In this document: piece after piece, positions 44,104 to 53,163 of the stretch | How the letters are laid out: every line of letters begins with the position of its first letter | How positions within the stretch are numbered: position 1 is the stretch's first letter | Origin: JBBQZO01 sp038207625 | GTDB lineage: Bacteria > Pseudomonadota > Gammaproteobacteria > Burkholderiales > Burkholderiaceae_D | Reading direction: 5' to 3' | DNA length: 64,000 nt | Assembly: GCA_038207625.1 (NCBI GenBank) | Contig: JBBQZO010000001.1 | Span: 186,001-250,000, forward strand | Position numbers and translations under genes: made by a program | The notes under the pieces: generated by a model | Database searches by the model: none | Told to the model about the DNA's origin: nothing | The model's input: only the letters and a program-made list of their open reading frames with translations

Positions 44104-45078
44104 ATGAACAAAAAAGTCGGCTATTCAATCGCTTTCGCTTTGGCGCTGGCCGCCCCCTTCATCGGCTATCCGGTGTTCCTGATGAAGCTGCTGTGCTTCG
44201 CGCTGTTTGCCTGCGCCTTCAATTTACTGATTGGTTTTACCGGCCTGCTGTCGTTCGGCCACGCGGCCTTCTTCGGCTCTGCCGGTTACGTGGCCGGTTA
44301 TGCGCTGCGCACGCTGGGCTGGCCGGTTGAGGCGAGCCTGTTGCTCGGTGCCGGCGCCGGCGCGCTGATCGGCCTGGTGATGGGCGCGCTGGCGATCCGC
44401 CGCCAGGGTATCTACTTTTCGATGATCACGCTGGCGCTGGCCCAGATGGTGTACTTCGCCGCGCTGCGCCTGCCGTTCACGGGCGGCGAGGATGGCCTGC
44501 AAGGTGTTCCACGTGGCAAGCTGTTGGGCATGCTGGACCTGTCCAACGACACGGCGCTGTACTACGTTGTGCTGGCGGTGGCGATCGCCGGCTTTGCGAT
44601 CATCATGCGCACTGTGCACTCGCCGTTCGGGCAGGTGCTCAAGGCGATCAAGGAAAACGAGCCGCGCGCGATCTCGCTCGGATTCGACGTCGACAAGTAC
44701 AAATTGATGGCGTTTGTGCTGTCGGCCGCGCTGGCCGGCCTGGCCGGCGCCACCAACACCGTCGTGGCGGGCTTTGAGACGCTCACAGACGTGCATTGGA
44801 CCATGTCTGGCCTGGTGATACTGATGACGCTGGTTGGCGGCATGGGGACGCTTGCAGGCCCCATCCTTGGCGCCTTCATTATTATCGCGCTGGAAAACAA
44901 GCTGGGCGACCTGGGCGGCTGGCTGGCGACCCATTCCGGCATCGAGTGGTTTAATACTTTGGGTGAATCGGTCAGCATGGTGACCGGCTTCATCTTTATC
45001 GCCTGCGTGCTGCTGTTCCGGCGCGGGATCGTCGGCGAAATCATCGCGCGCGTCGGCGTCGTCAAAAAGCCGGCTTAA
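44104..45078 (+). CDS. livM: Branched-chain amino-acid-type ABC transporter permease LivM
   Basis: Second channel subunit, 324 residues. Motifs: NLLIGFTGLLSFGHAAFFGS, IYFSMITLALAQMVYFAALR, the coupling loop FGQVLKAIKENEPRAISLGF and AALAGLAGATNTVVAGFETL. GGAG precedes the ATG at good spacing. It closes the transporter operon; the next gene is 179 bases away and encodes a lipoprotein hydrolase not obviously related. A partial parS-like word (TGTTCCACGTGG) occurs inside this gene at 44505 but is not convincing. Confidence 0.93.
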   Translation: MNKKVGYSIAFALALAAPFIGYPVFLMKLLCFALFACAFNLLIGFTGLLSFGHAAFFGSAGYVAGYALRTLGWPVEASLLLGAGAGALIGLVMGALAIRRQGIYFSMITLALAQMVYFAALRLPFTGGEDGLQGVPRGKLLGMLDLSNDTALYYVVLAVAIAGFAIIMRTVHSPFGQVLKAIKENEPRAISLGFDVDKYKLMAFVLSAALAGLAGATNTVVAGFETLTDVHWTMSGLVILMTLVGGMGTLAGPILGAFIIIALENKLGDLGGWLATHSGIEWFNTLGESVSMVTGFIFIACVLLFRRGIVGEIIARVGVVKKPA

Positions 45079-45256
45079 GCGGCTTGGTGCCGGCGCCGCT
45101 GCCGGTACGTTCTCATCAATAGCAGTGTGGCAGGCGCTCCAGCGGCGCGGCGGGCGGAACTGCGCATGCCGCCCGCGCTTGCCGCGGCATGCCGCATGGT
45201 TTGCCTGAATCGTCACAAACGCTTCACCCCTAACCGAAGTCGACAACGAGGATGAC

Positions 45257-47320
45257 ATGAACACTGGAACGCATAAGCAGCGACTGAACACGATGGCAAT
45301 GGCTGTGGCGGCGGCGACGTTGGCCGCGTGCGGCGGCGCCACCACCGAGCGCCTGAACATCGTGCCAAGCAACCTGGGCGCGGTCACGCAGCTCAGCTAC
45401 GACGGCACGACGGATGACTTGCTGACGGCCGGTCTGGGCAAGAGCGGTCTGGCCGGCGCGCTGGCGCCGGCGTATGCGGACCCGCTCAATCCGACGGCGG
45501 CGGAGCTGCGCCGCAATGCGATCTACGCCAATTATCGGGCCGTGCTCGACATCAACGCCAACAGCGGCTACGGCAGTTTGTATGGACCGAACGTGGACGC
45601 GAAAGGCGTCGTCACGACTGGCGAAGGCAAGATCGCCGGCACGGAATACGTCGCCTATGCCGATGACGGTACCGGCAACGTAAACGTCACCTTGATGGTT
45701 CAGGTGCCGGCCAATTTCGATCCGGCCAATGCCTGCATCGTCACGGGCACCTCGAGCGGCTCGCGCGGTATTTATGGTGCGATCGGCAGTGCCGGTGAAT
45801 GGGGTCTGAAGCACGGCTGCGCGGTGGCGTATAGCGACAAGGGCAGCGGCATCGGCCTGTACACTTTCGACGACGACAGCGTGAACCTGCAAAACGGGGT
45901 GCGTGCCACGCGGACGGTCGCGGCCAAGAACGCGCAATTTGCGCCGGTGCTGACGGACGCCCAGCGCGCGGCCTACGCCAAGGATTTCCCTAACCGCCTC
46001 GCTTTCAAGCACGCGCATTCTCAGCAGAACCCCGAGAAGGATTGGGGCGCGATGACCTTGCGGGCGGTCGAATTCGCCTACTACGTGCTCAATGAAAAAT
46101 ACGGCGACCTGGCCAAGGACGGCAAGGCGCATCAGGTCAAGCTAGGCAGCGGCAACACGATCGTGATCGCGTCGAGCATTTCGAACGGGGCCGGCTCGGC
46201 GCTGCTGGCGCTGGAACAGGACACCAAAGGCCTGATCGGCGGCGTGGCGGCCACCGAGCCGCAGATCCAGCCGAAGCTGTCCACCGGCTACAGCATCACC
46301 CAGGGCGGCATCGCCGTGAGCGGGCAGGGCAAGCCGCTGTTCGACTATTCAAGCTATGCCGCGCTGTACCAACCCTGTGCGGCGGGCAGCGCGCCGCGCT
46401 GTGCCGCGCTTGTGGCCAAGGGCCTGCTGAGCGGCGCCGACTTGCCAGCGCGCATTGTGGACGCCCAGACCAAGCTGAAAGCCTACGGCTGGCTGGTCGA
46501 CTCCGACCCGCTGCAGGCATCCCACGCGGCGACCAATGTACTGGTGGCGGCCACCTATATGTACGCCTACGGCCGCTTCGGCGTGACCGACCATGTGTGC
46601 GGTTTCAGCTTCGCACCGACCGACGCAAGCGGCCTGCCGATCGCCTACACGGCGGCGCAGAAGGCAGCGAGCTTCGCGGCCCAAAACGGCATCCTTGGCA
46701 GCGTCACCTACGAGAACTCGGTCGGCGGCGCGAAGGCGTATGCGTTCGGCATCTCGCCGTCGAGCGGCTTGGCGGATCAGTCGCTGGATGGTTTCCTGTG
46801 CCTGCGTTCGCTCGCAACCGGGGTCGACCCGGTTAGCGGCGCGGCGCTGACCGGCAACCTGCTGGCGCAGAGCACCCGGGTGCGCGCCGGCATCGCCGAA
46901 GTGCAGGCGACGGCCAATTTGCACGCACATCCGGCCGTCATCGTGCAGGGGCGCAGCGATACGCTGGTGCCGGTTAACCATGCGTCGCGCGCTTATCTGG
47001 GCATGAATGCAACGGTGGAGGGCAATGCCAGCAAGCTGCGCTATATCGAGGTCACCCATGCGAATCACTTCGATTCGTTCTCGAACGCCTTGCCGACCTT
47101 GATTGTGCCGTTGCACGTGTATTTGTTCCGCGCGCTCGATGCCGTGTATGCGAACCTGAAATCGGGAACGGCGCTGCCGCCGTCGCAAGTGGTGCGCACC
47201 ACTACCCGGGCCGATGCGACGACGCCGATTACGCTTGTCAATGTGCCCAATATTTCAGCAACTCCCGCTGCCGGGGACACGATCGTGGTTGGTGCTGCCA
47301 GCGTGGCGGTGCCCGACTAA
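45257..47320 (+). CDS. 3-hydroxybutyrate oligomer hydrolase family lipoprotein
   Basis: Hydrolase of 687 residues related to the D-(-)-3-hydroxybutyrate oligomer hydrolases that split oligomers released from poly(3-hydroxybutyrate). It has a lipoprotein signal: TLAAC with Cys25 (AVAAATLAACGG), so it is probably outer-membrane anchored. Conserved regions include EYVAYADDGTGNVNVTLMVQ, TGTSSGSRGIYGAIG, YSDKGSGIGLY and SISNGAGSALLALEQD (probable nucleophile Ser), with VIVQGRSDTLVPVNHASRAY and THANHFD supplying Asp and His. Oligomer uptake or extracellular use is inferred. GAGG lies well before the ATG. Confidence 0.9.
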   Translation: MNTGTHKQRLNTMAMAVAAATLAACGGATTERLNIVPSNLGAVTQLSYDGTTDDLLTAGLGKSGLAGALAPAYADPLNPTAAELRRNAIYANYRAVLDINANSGYGSLYGPNVDAKGVVTTGEGKIAGTEYVAYADDGTGNVNVTLMVQVPANFDPANACIVTGTSSGSRGIYGAIGSAGEWGLKHGCAVAYSDKGSGIGLYTFDDDSVNLQNGVRATRTVAAKNAQFAPVLTDAQRAAYAKDFPNRLAFKHAHSQQNPEKDWGAMTLRAVEFAYYVLNEKYGDLAKDGKAHQVKLGSGNTIVIASSISNGAGSALLALEQDTKGLIGGVAATEPQIQPKLSTGYSITQGGIAVSGQGKPLFDYSSYAALYQPCAAGSAPRCAALVAKGLLSGADLPARIVDAQTKLKAYGWLVDSDPLQASHAATNVLVAATYMYAYGRFGVTDHVCGFSFAPTDASGLPIAYTAAQKAASFAAQNGILGSVTYENSVGGAKAYAFGISPSSGLADQSLDGFLCLRSLATGVDPVSGAALTGNLLAQSTRVRAGIAEVQATANLHAHPAVIVQGRSDTLVPVNHASRAYLGMNATVEGNASKLRYIEVTHANHFDSFSNALPTLIVPLHVYLFRALDAVYANLKSGTALPPSQVVRTTTRADATTPITLVNVPNISATPAAGDTIVVGAASVAVPD

Positions 47321-47364
47321 GGTGCTGGTCCGGCCGGGATGATCACCATACCGGCCGGCATTTC

Positions 47365-48531
47365 CTAGAGCGCGGCGGCGTAGATTTGCAACGCATCGGC
47401 GCGACTGAGCACGCGCGGATTGTTGTCCAGCAGCCGGGTTTGCAGCATCGCCGCATCGGCCAGGCGCTCCAGATCGGCGGCGCCGATTCCCACCTGCAGC
47501 AAGGTTCTTTCTATCCCCGTAATCACCGCTATTTGTTGCATCGCAACAATGAGTGCCTCGGCGCGCGCTTCGCCACTGCCGCCCACATGGGGTACGGCGA
47601 CGCTGGCCAGTTCCGCATACAGGGGGGCGGCATGTTCGAGATTGAAGCGCAGCACATGCGGCAACACCAAGGAATTGGACAAACCATGCGGCACATGAAA
47701 GATGCCGCCGATCGGGTAAGCGAGCGCATGCACGGCGCCCACCGGCGCGTTGGCGAACGCCTGTCCGGCCAGATACGCTCCCAGTAGCATGGCCTCGCGC
47801 GCGACCAGATCGTTGCCGTTTTCGCAGACCCGGATCAGGTTCGGGGCCAGCAGCGCCAAGGCCTGGCGCACCAGCATGTCGGAGATGGGATTTTTTTTGT
47901 GCCGGCTGGTGTAGGCTTCGATGGCGTGGACCATCGCGTCGATGCCGGTGGCGGCGCTCACTTTCTGGGGCAGTCCCAGCGTCAGGCCGGCATCGAGAAC
48001 GACCAGATCGGCGTACAGCTGGGGCGCCACCACGCCCATCTTGCTGCTCACGCCGGTGGTCACGATGGCGATATTGGTGGCCTCGGAACCGGTGCCGGCC
48101 GTCGTTGGTAGCTGCACCAACGGCAAGCGCGCGCCGGTGACATTGCCGATGCCGTACATGCTCGCTAGTGGCTGTTCGCTGCCGGCCAGCACGGCGACCA
48201 GTTTCGCGACGTCCATCGAGCTGCCGCCGCCGATGCCGATGATGATGTCGGCGCGGTGTTTGCGCGCGACGTCGCAGGCGTCCTGCAGGACGGATTCTGG
48301 TGGGTCGGCCATCACGTCGGTGTAGTGCATGACGCTGATGCCGTGCGCCACCAGGCTGCGGGTAGGCAGGTCGAGCAGTCCGGTGCGCAGGAAACCCGGA
48401 TCGGTAACGATCAGTGCACGTTGGACGGACGGAAAACGGGCGGCCACATGCTGGCCCAAATTGGAAGACGAGCCGGCTGCACAGACTAGCTGGGGCACGG
48501 TGTTGAACGTGAAATTGGCAACTGGTGGCAT
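47365..48531 (-). CDS. Iron-containing alcohol dehydrogenase
   Basis: Group III Fe-ADH of 388 residues. The NAD site GIGGGSSMDVAK (99-110), the PTTAGTGSEAT motif and the metal ligands D198 and H202 (GIDAMVHAIEAYTS) with H268 and H282 (AVHALAYPIGGIFHVPHG) are all present. Members reduce aldehydes or oxidise alcohols; the substrate is unknown. It is one of few leftward genes on this side of the origin-like region and is convergent with the oligomer hydrolase gene. GGGAG precedes the ATG. Confidence 0.93.
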   Translation of the reverse strand: MPPVANFTFNTVPQLVCAAGSSSNLGQHVAARFPSVQRALIVTDPGFLRTGLLDLPTRSLVAHGISVMHYTDVMADPPESVLQDACDVARKHRADIIIGIGGGSSMDVAKLVAVLAGSEQPLASMYGIGNVTGARLPLVQLPTTAGTGSEATNIAIVTTGVSSKMGVVAPQLYADLVVLDAGLTLGLPQKVSAATGIDAMVHAIEAYTSRHKKNPISDMLVRQALALLAPNLIRVCENGNDLVAREAMLLGAYLAGQAFANAPVGAVHALAYPIGGIFHVPHGLSNSLVLPHVLRFNLEHAAPLYAELASVAVPHVGGSGEARAEALIVAMQQIAVITGIERTLLQVGIGAADLERLADAAMLQTRLLDNNPRVLSRADALQIYAAAL

Positions 48532-48662
48532 GCAAGCTCCCGGTGCTTGGGGGTGAGGGGTACTTCTAGCTTACACCAAGAATGGCGACCTCAGCACATC
48601 AGAAAGTTGTTCCGTACAATTGATGGATTGCCCAGGCACGGGCGCGCTGATTGACCGGGAGG

Positions 48663-49436
48663 ATGATGGTGGATGTTGTTTTGTTGGGGTGTGCGGCCTT
48701 CCTGGCCGGCCTGGTCGATGCCGTGGTGGGTGGCGGCGGTTTGATACAGATCCCCGTGTTGTTTGCGGTGTTTTCCAACGAGGTGCCGGCCACCTTGCTG
48801 GGAACGAGCAAGTTGGCCGGCGCGTTCGGTACGTCCGTTGCGGCGGTCAACTATGCGCGTCGGGTGCGGGTGGCGTGGAGTGCGGCGGCGCCTGCTGCGC
48901 TGGCGGCTTTTGCCTTGTCGTTCGCTGGCGCGTACACCGTGACCAAGGTCCCGGCTGATTTCATGCGCGCCTTGCTGCCATGCGTGCTGGTGGCGGTGGC
49001 CGTGTACACCTTCAAGAAGAAGGACTTCGGCACCCACCACGCGCCGCTGCATAGTGGCACAACCGAGCGTCTGGTGGCCTTGGGGATGGGGGCGTGCATC
49101 GGATTCTACGATGGCTTCTTCGGTCCAGGCACGGGGAGCTTTCTGATCTTCATGTTCGTGCGCTTCTTCGGCTTCGATTTCCTAAGTGCATCGGCGGCGG
49201 CCAAGGTCGTTAATGTGGCGTGCAATGTGTCGGCCTTGCTGTGGTTCGGCTACAGCGGGCACCTGTTGTGGCAACTCGGTCTGCTGATGGCGCTGTGCCA
49301 GATCGGCGGATCGCTGGTCGGCACACGGTTGGCGATCAAGCACGGGAGCGTGTTTGTGCGCAAATTGTTCCTGGTCGTTGTCACCTTGCTGATCGTGAAA
49401 AGTGCCTACGATGCCGTTTTGAAGTGGACGCACTAG
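48663..49436 (+). CDS. TSUP (TauE/SafE) family membrane transporter
   Basis: Membrane permease of 257 residues, family usually tied to sulfite, sulfonate or organic-acid export. The first half has FLAGLVDAVVGGGGLIQIPV, VPATLLGTSKLAGAFGTS and NYARRVRVAW; the second repeat has MGACIGFYDGFFGPGTGSFL and AAAKVVNVACNVSALLWFGY, giving the internal duplication typical of TSUP. Starts at 48663 and 48666 are equally possible (ATGATG after GGGAGG). It directly precedes the parS cluster and mnmG. Confidence 0.9.
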   Translation: MMVDVVLLGCAAFLAGLVDAVVGGGGLIQIPVLFAVFSNEVPATLLGTSKLAGAFGTSVAAVNYARRVRVAWSAAAPAALAAFALSFAGAYTVTKVPADFMRALLPCVLVAVAVYTFKKKDFGTHHAPLHSGTTERLVALGMGACIGFYDGFFGPGTGSFLIFMFVRFFGFDFLSASAAAKVVNVACNVSALLWFGYSGHLLWQLGLLMALCQIGGSLVGTRLAIKHGSVFVRKLFLVVVTLLIVKSAYDAVLKWTH

Positions 49437-49445
49437 CGCGCTGAA

Positions 49446-49461
49446 CGTTCCACGTGGAACA
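49446..49461. other. parS site 1
   Basis: CGTTCCACGTGGAACA; the core GTTCCACGTGGAAC (49447-49460) is a perfect palindrome. It matches the chromosomal parS consensus TGTTTCACGTGAAACA except for C/G changes that keep the symmetry. It lies just after the TSUP gene and upstream of mnmG, with parB encoded 4 kb away. Confidence 0.88.
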
Positions 49462-49500
49462 AATTCGCTCGGTTTTCTCATGGACCAAGCCGCAGGCGAT

Positions 49501-49516
49501 TGTTTCACGTGGAACA
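49501..49516. other. parS site 2
   Basis: TGTTTCACGTGGAACA, 15 of 16 bases of the parS consensus. Second of three sites within 120 bases; spacing from site 1 is 55 bases. ParB would nucleate here. Confidence 0.92.
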
Positions 49517-49547
49517 AAACAGGACGGGTGAACGTGAATTCACCCAA

Positions 49548-49563
49548 CGTTCCACGTGAAACA
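49548..49563. other. parS site 3
   Basis: CGTTCCACGTGAAACA, 14 of 16 consensus bases. It is 47 bases after site 2. A GGGTGAA-N6-TTCACCC palindrome (49526-49545) lies between sites 2 and 3. Confidence 0.88.
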
Positions 49564-49574
49564 TCGTTGCCTCC

Positions 49575-49596
49575 CGGCGCCGAATTCTCGGCGCCG
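49575..49596. terminator. GC-rich hairpin before mnmG
   Basis: CGGCGCCGA-ATTC-TCGGCGCCG, a perfect 9-bp stem with a four-base loop, following the parS cluster. It may end TSUP transcription. The mnmG -10 box TATAAT (49622-49627) follows, overlapping the end of the palindrome AGAGTC-N5-GACTCT; no good -35 box is visible. Confidence 0.55.
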
Positions 49597-49661
49597 CGCA
49601 GTCCGAGAGTCAAAAAGACTCTATAATCGGGCCTCATATCCTCGCGTTACCATTCCAAAAC

Positions 49662-51593
49662 ATGCTATTTCCAACTGAATTTGACGTCATCGTCGTCGGC
49701 GGCGGTCACGCCGGCACCGAGGCGGCCCTCGCTTCCGCCCGCATGGGACAGAAGACTTTACTGCTCACGCACAACATCGAGACGCTGGGACAGATGTCCT
49801 GCAACCCGTCCATCGGCGGCATCGGCAAGGGACACCTGGTCAAGGAAGTCGACGCCATGGGCGGCGCGATGGCGATCGCCACCGACGAAGCCGGCATCCA
49901 GTTTCGCATTCTCAACTCGTCCAAGGGGCCGGCGGTACGCGCCACCCGCGCGCAAGCGGACCGCATCCTGTACAAGCAGGCGATCCGTTCGCGTCTGGAA
50001 AACCAACCGAACCTGTGGTTGTTCCAGCAGGCTGTCGATGATCTGATGGTGGAGGGTGACCGCGTGGTCGGCGCCGTCACCCAGATCGGCTTGCAGTTCC
50101 GCGCGCGGGCCGTCGTGCTGACGGCCGGCACTTTCCTCGACGGCAAGATCCACGTCGGCCTGAATAACTACTCGGCCGGTCGCGCTGGCGATCCACCGGC
50201 GATCTCGCTGTCGGCCCGCCTGAAAGAATTGAAACTGCCGCAAGGCCGTCTGAAGACCGGCACGCCGCCGCGCATTGACGGCCGCACGATCGACTTTACG
50301 CAGATGGCCGAGCAGGGCGGTGACCTCGACCCGGTGCCGGTGTTCTCCGTGATGGGCACGGCCGCGATGCATCCGCGCCAGGTGCCGTGCTGGGTCACGC
50401 ACACCAATGCGCAGACGCACGATATCATCCGCGCGGGGCTGGACCGCAGCCCGATGTACACGGGCGTCATCGAAGGCGTCGGTCCGCGTTACTGCCCGTC
50501 TATCGAAGACAAGATTCATCGCTTCGCGTCCAAGGAATCGCACCAGATCTTCCTGGAGCCGGAAGGCTTGACCACCAACGAATACTATCCAAACGGCATC
50601 TCGACCAGCCTGCCGTTCGACGTGCAACTGGCGCTGGTGCGCTCGATGAAGGGCATGGAGAACGCGCACATTCTGCGTCCCGGTTACGCGATCGAATACG
50701 ACTATTTTGACCCGCGCGGCCTGAAGACGTCGCTGGAAACGCGCGCCATCAACGGCCTGTTCTTTGCCGGCCAGATCAACGGTACCACCGGTTATGAAGA
50801 GGCGGCGGCGCAGGGCATGCTGGCCGGTATCAACGCCGCGCGCATGACGCAAGGGCGCGACGCCTGGGTGCCTGGCCGCTCGCAAGCCTACCTGGGCGTG
50901 CTGGTCGACGACCTGGTGATGCAGGGCGTGGCCGAGCCTTACCGCATGTTTACCAGCCGCGCCGAGTATCGCCTCAGCCTGCGCGAAGACAATGCCGACA
51001 TGCGCCTGACCGAAATCGGACGTGAACTCGGTTGCGTTAGTGACACCCAGTGGGCCGCGTTTGACACCAAGCGGGAAGCGGTCGCGCGCGAACTGGAACG
51101 GCTGCGCTCGACCTGGGTCAACCCGCGCATCCTGGCAGCTGCCGAATCGGAGCGCGTCATCGGCCAGGCGATCGAGCGCGAATATTCGCTCGCCGACCTG
51201 CTGTGCCGCCCGAACGTCGCCTACGACACCTTGATGAGCATGAGCGGCGTCGATGGCCAGGTATTGGCCGGCCCCGGCGTGGACGATGCAGCGGTGCGCG
51301 AGCAGGTCGAAATCCAGCTGAAATACGCCGGTTACATCGAGCGTCAGGCCAAGGAAGTCGAGCGCCACGAAAACTACGAGAATCTTAAATTGCCTGAACA
51401 ATTCAACTATCTGGACATCGGCGCCTTGTCGATCGAAGTGCGTCAAAAGCTTGACTCCCAGCGTCCCGAAACATTGGGACAAGCATCAAGAATATCTGGC
51501 GTAACACCCGCCGCGATCTCGCTTTTGCTGGTACATTTGAAGAAGCGCGGTTTCGGCAGCGCTGCCACCCTGAATGTGGAGGCAGTCCAATGA
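49662..51593 (+). CDS. mnmG: tRNA uridine 5-carboxymethylaminomethyl modification enzyme
   Basis: FAD protein (GidA) that with MnmE installs cmnm5 at the wobble uridine of certain tRNAs. At 643 residues it has the normal length. FAD motif VIVVGGGHAGTEAALASARM, GidA signatures MSCNPSIGGIGKGHLVKEVD and LKTGTPPRIDGRTIDFTQM, then YCPSIEDKIHRF, NEYYPNGISTSLPFDVQLAL and the C-terminal helical MnmE-binding domain (YDTLMSMSG, IEIQLKYAGYI-like). It starts the segregation block; its ATG overlaps no other gene, but its stop overlaps rsmG (ATGA). No Shine-Dalgarno is obvious. Confidence 0.98.
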   Translation: MLFPTEFDVIVVGGGHAGTEAALASARMGQKTLLLTHNIETLGQMSCNPSIGGIGKGHLVKEVDAMGGAMAIATDEAGIQFRILNSSKGPAVRATRAQADRILYKQAIRSRLENQPNLWLFQQAVDDLMVEGDRVVGAVTQIGLQFRARAVVLTAGTFLDGKIHVGLNNYSAGRAGDPPAISLSARLKELKLPQGRLKTGTPPRIDGRTIDFTQMAEQGGDLDPVPVFSVMGTAAMHPRQVPCWVTHTNAQTHDIIRAGLDRSPMYTGVIEGVGPRYCPSIEDKIHRFASKESHQIFLEPEGLTTNEYYPNGISTSLPFDVQLALVRSMKGMENAHILRPGYAIEYDYFDPRGLKTSLETRAINGLFFAGQINGTTGYEEAAAQGMLAGINAARMTQGRDAWVPGRSQAYLGVLVDDLVMQGVAEPYRMFTSRAEYRLSLREDNADMRLTEIGRELGCVSDTQWAAFDTKREAVARELERLRSTWVNPRILAAAESERVIGQAIEREYSLADLLCRPNVAYDTLMSMSGVDGQVLAGPGVDDAAVREQVEIQLKYAGYIERQAKEVERHENYENLKLPEQFNYLDIGALSIEVRQKLDSQRPETLGQASRISGVTPAAISLLLVHLKKRGFGSAATLNVEAVQ

Positions 51594-52237
51594 AGCACTT
51601 CGACCGCGCCGCGCTCGCCCAGACCTTGGCCGATGGCATCAAAGATCTCAAGCTCGACCTGAGCGACGCGCAAATTGCGCAGCTGCTCGACTACCTGGCA
51701 TTGCTGTGCAAGTGGAATTCTGTCTATAACCTGACCTCGGTGCGTGACCCGAGCCAGATGGTCACGCATCACCTGCTGGACTCGCTGGCGGCGGTGCCGG
51801 CCTTCGCCGATGCGAAAAGCGTGCTCGACGTGGGGGCAGGGGGCGGATTGCCAGGCATCGTGCTGGCGATCGCACGGCCAGACATGAAAGTCGCACTGAT
51901 CGACACGGTGCACAAGAAAACGGCTTTTCTGACCCAGGTCAAAGCCGAACTGGGCTTAAGCAACGTCACGGTGCATACCGCGCGCGTTGAGCAACTGCAA
52001 GTGCCGCATAAATTCGACGTCATCACTTCGCGCGCTTTTGCCGACCTGTCCGATTTCGTCAACTGGTCGGGCCAACATTTGGCCGAGGGCGGGCAATTTA
52101 TCGCGTTAAAAGGGGTGGCGCCTGCAGAGGAGCAGCAAAGACTGCCAAATGAATGGAAAGTGACCAAATTACTGCCTTTGCAGGTGCCAGGACTGCAAGC
52201 AGAGCGTCATTTAGTGTTCATCAATAAAACAAACTAA
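51590..52237 (+). CDS. rsmG: 16S rRNA (guanine(527)-N(7))-methyltransferase
   Basis: GidB, methylating G527 of 16S rRNA; loss gives low-level streptomycin resistance in other bacteria. At 215 residues with NLTSVRDPSQMVTHHLLDSL, the SAM site VLDVGAGGGLPGIVLAIARP, and VITSRAFADLSDFVNWSGQH. It overlaps mnmG by four bases, as is universal in this arrangement, and ends before an AT-rich gap leading to parA. Confidence 0.97.
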   Translation: MKHFDRAALAQTLADGIKDLKLDLSDAQIAQLLDYLALLCKWNSVYNLTSVRDPSQMVTHHLLDSLAAVPAFADAKSVLDVGAGGGLPGIVLAIARPDMKVALIDTVHKKTAFLTQVKAELGLSNVTVHTARVEQLQVPHKFDVITSRAFADLSDFVNWSGQHLAEGGQFIALKGVAPAEEQQRLPNEWKVTKLLPLQVPGLQAERHLVFINKTN

Positions 52238-52249
52238 ACAATATTAATA

Positions 52250-52302
52250 GTTTATACGGTATTAACTATATAAATCGTATTAACGATATGTATAGTATAA
52301 AC
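52250..52302. promoter_or_regulatory. AT-rich repeat cluster upstream of parA
   Basis: A sharp AT-rich patch (about 52235-52320) between rsmG and parA. Arms GTTTATAC (52250-52257) and GTATAAAC (52295-52302) are exact inverses. Inside, GTATTAAC occurs twice (52259 and 52277, 18 bases apart), and ACGGTAT occurs at 52256 and 52301. It probably contains the parA promoter and an autoregulatory site. Confidence 0.5.
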
Positions 52303-52373
52303 GGTATAAATCATTATTCCGTCGCGCCTACTTTTTGGGCGCGATCAAAACGATCTTCAAGATAAGAATAAAC

Positions 52374-53144
52374 ATGGCCAAAATTTTTTGCGTTGCAAAC
52401 CAAAAGGGTGGAGTAGGCAAGACCACTACCAGCGTTAACCTGTCGGCCGGACTGGCCATGTTGGATCAACGGGTATTGCTGGTCGACCTGGACCCGCAGG
52501 GGAATGCGACGATGGGGGCCGGTATCAACAAGGCCGGGCTGGTGGCGTCGACCTATGAGGTGCTGCTGGGCGAGGCCGATGTGCGCACTGCGCGCCAGCA
52601 CTCGGAATCGGGCGGCTTCGACGTGCTGCCGTCAAACCGCGAACTGGCCGGCGCCGAAGTCGAAATGGTCGAGCTCGATCAGCGCGAACGGCGTCTGCGC
52701 GACGCGCTGGCGGTGGTCGACGCCGACTACGATTTCATCCTGATCGACTGCCCGCCCGCGTTGTCGATGCTGACGCTCAACGGCCTGTGCGCCGCGCACG
52801 GCGTGATCATCCCGATGCAGTGCGAGTACTACGCGCTGGAAGGTTTGTCCGACCTGGTCAACACGATCAAGAAGGTGCACGCCAATTTGAACCACGACCT
52901 GAAGATCATCGGCTTGTTGCGCGTGATGTTCGATCCGCGCATGACGCTGTCGCAGCAAGTGTCGGCCCAGCTCGAGCAGCATTTCGGCGACAAGGTCTTC
53001 AACACCATCATCCCGCGCAACGTGCGGCTGGCCGAGGCGCCGTCCTACGGCACGCCGGGCGTGAACTTCGACCCCAGCTCGAAAGGCGCGCAGGCGTACA
53101 TCGCCTTCGGCGCAGAGATGGTCGAACGCATCAAATCAATGTAA
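52374..53144 (+). CDS. parA: Chromosome-partitioning ATPase ParA (Soj-type)
   Basis: Deviant Walker ATPase of 256 residues that positions and segregates the parS-ParB complex. The P-loop KGGVGKTTTSVNLSAGLA carries both lysines of the deviant Walker motif, followed by VLLVDLDPQGNATMG, FILIDCPPALSMLTLN, PMQCEYYALEGLSDLV and RNVRLAEAPSYG. The start at 52374 (MAKIFCVANQ) is chosen; an upstream in-frame start at 52335 adds 13 unlikely residues. Chromosomal type (no N-terminal HTH). parB follows after 19 bases. Confidence 0.97.
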   Translation: MAKIFCVANQKGGVGKTTTSVNLSAGLAMLDQRVLLVDLDPQGNATMGAGINKAGLVASTYEVLLGEADVRTARQHSESGGFDVLPSNRELAGAEVEMVELDQRERRLRDALAVVDADYDFILIDCPPALSMLTLNGLCAAHGVIIPMQCEYYALEGLSDLVNTIKKVHANLNHDLKIIGLLRVMFDPRMTLSQQVSAQLEQHFGDKVFNTIIPRNVRLAEAPSYGTPGVNFDPSSKGAQAYIAFGAEMVERIKSM

Positions 53145-53163
53145 CGCAACAATCAGGAACACC

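Noticed and set aside
44505..44520. parS-like word inside livM
   Set aside because: TGTTCCACGTGGCAAG keeps only about 11 of 16 consensus bases and has broken symmetry.
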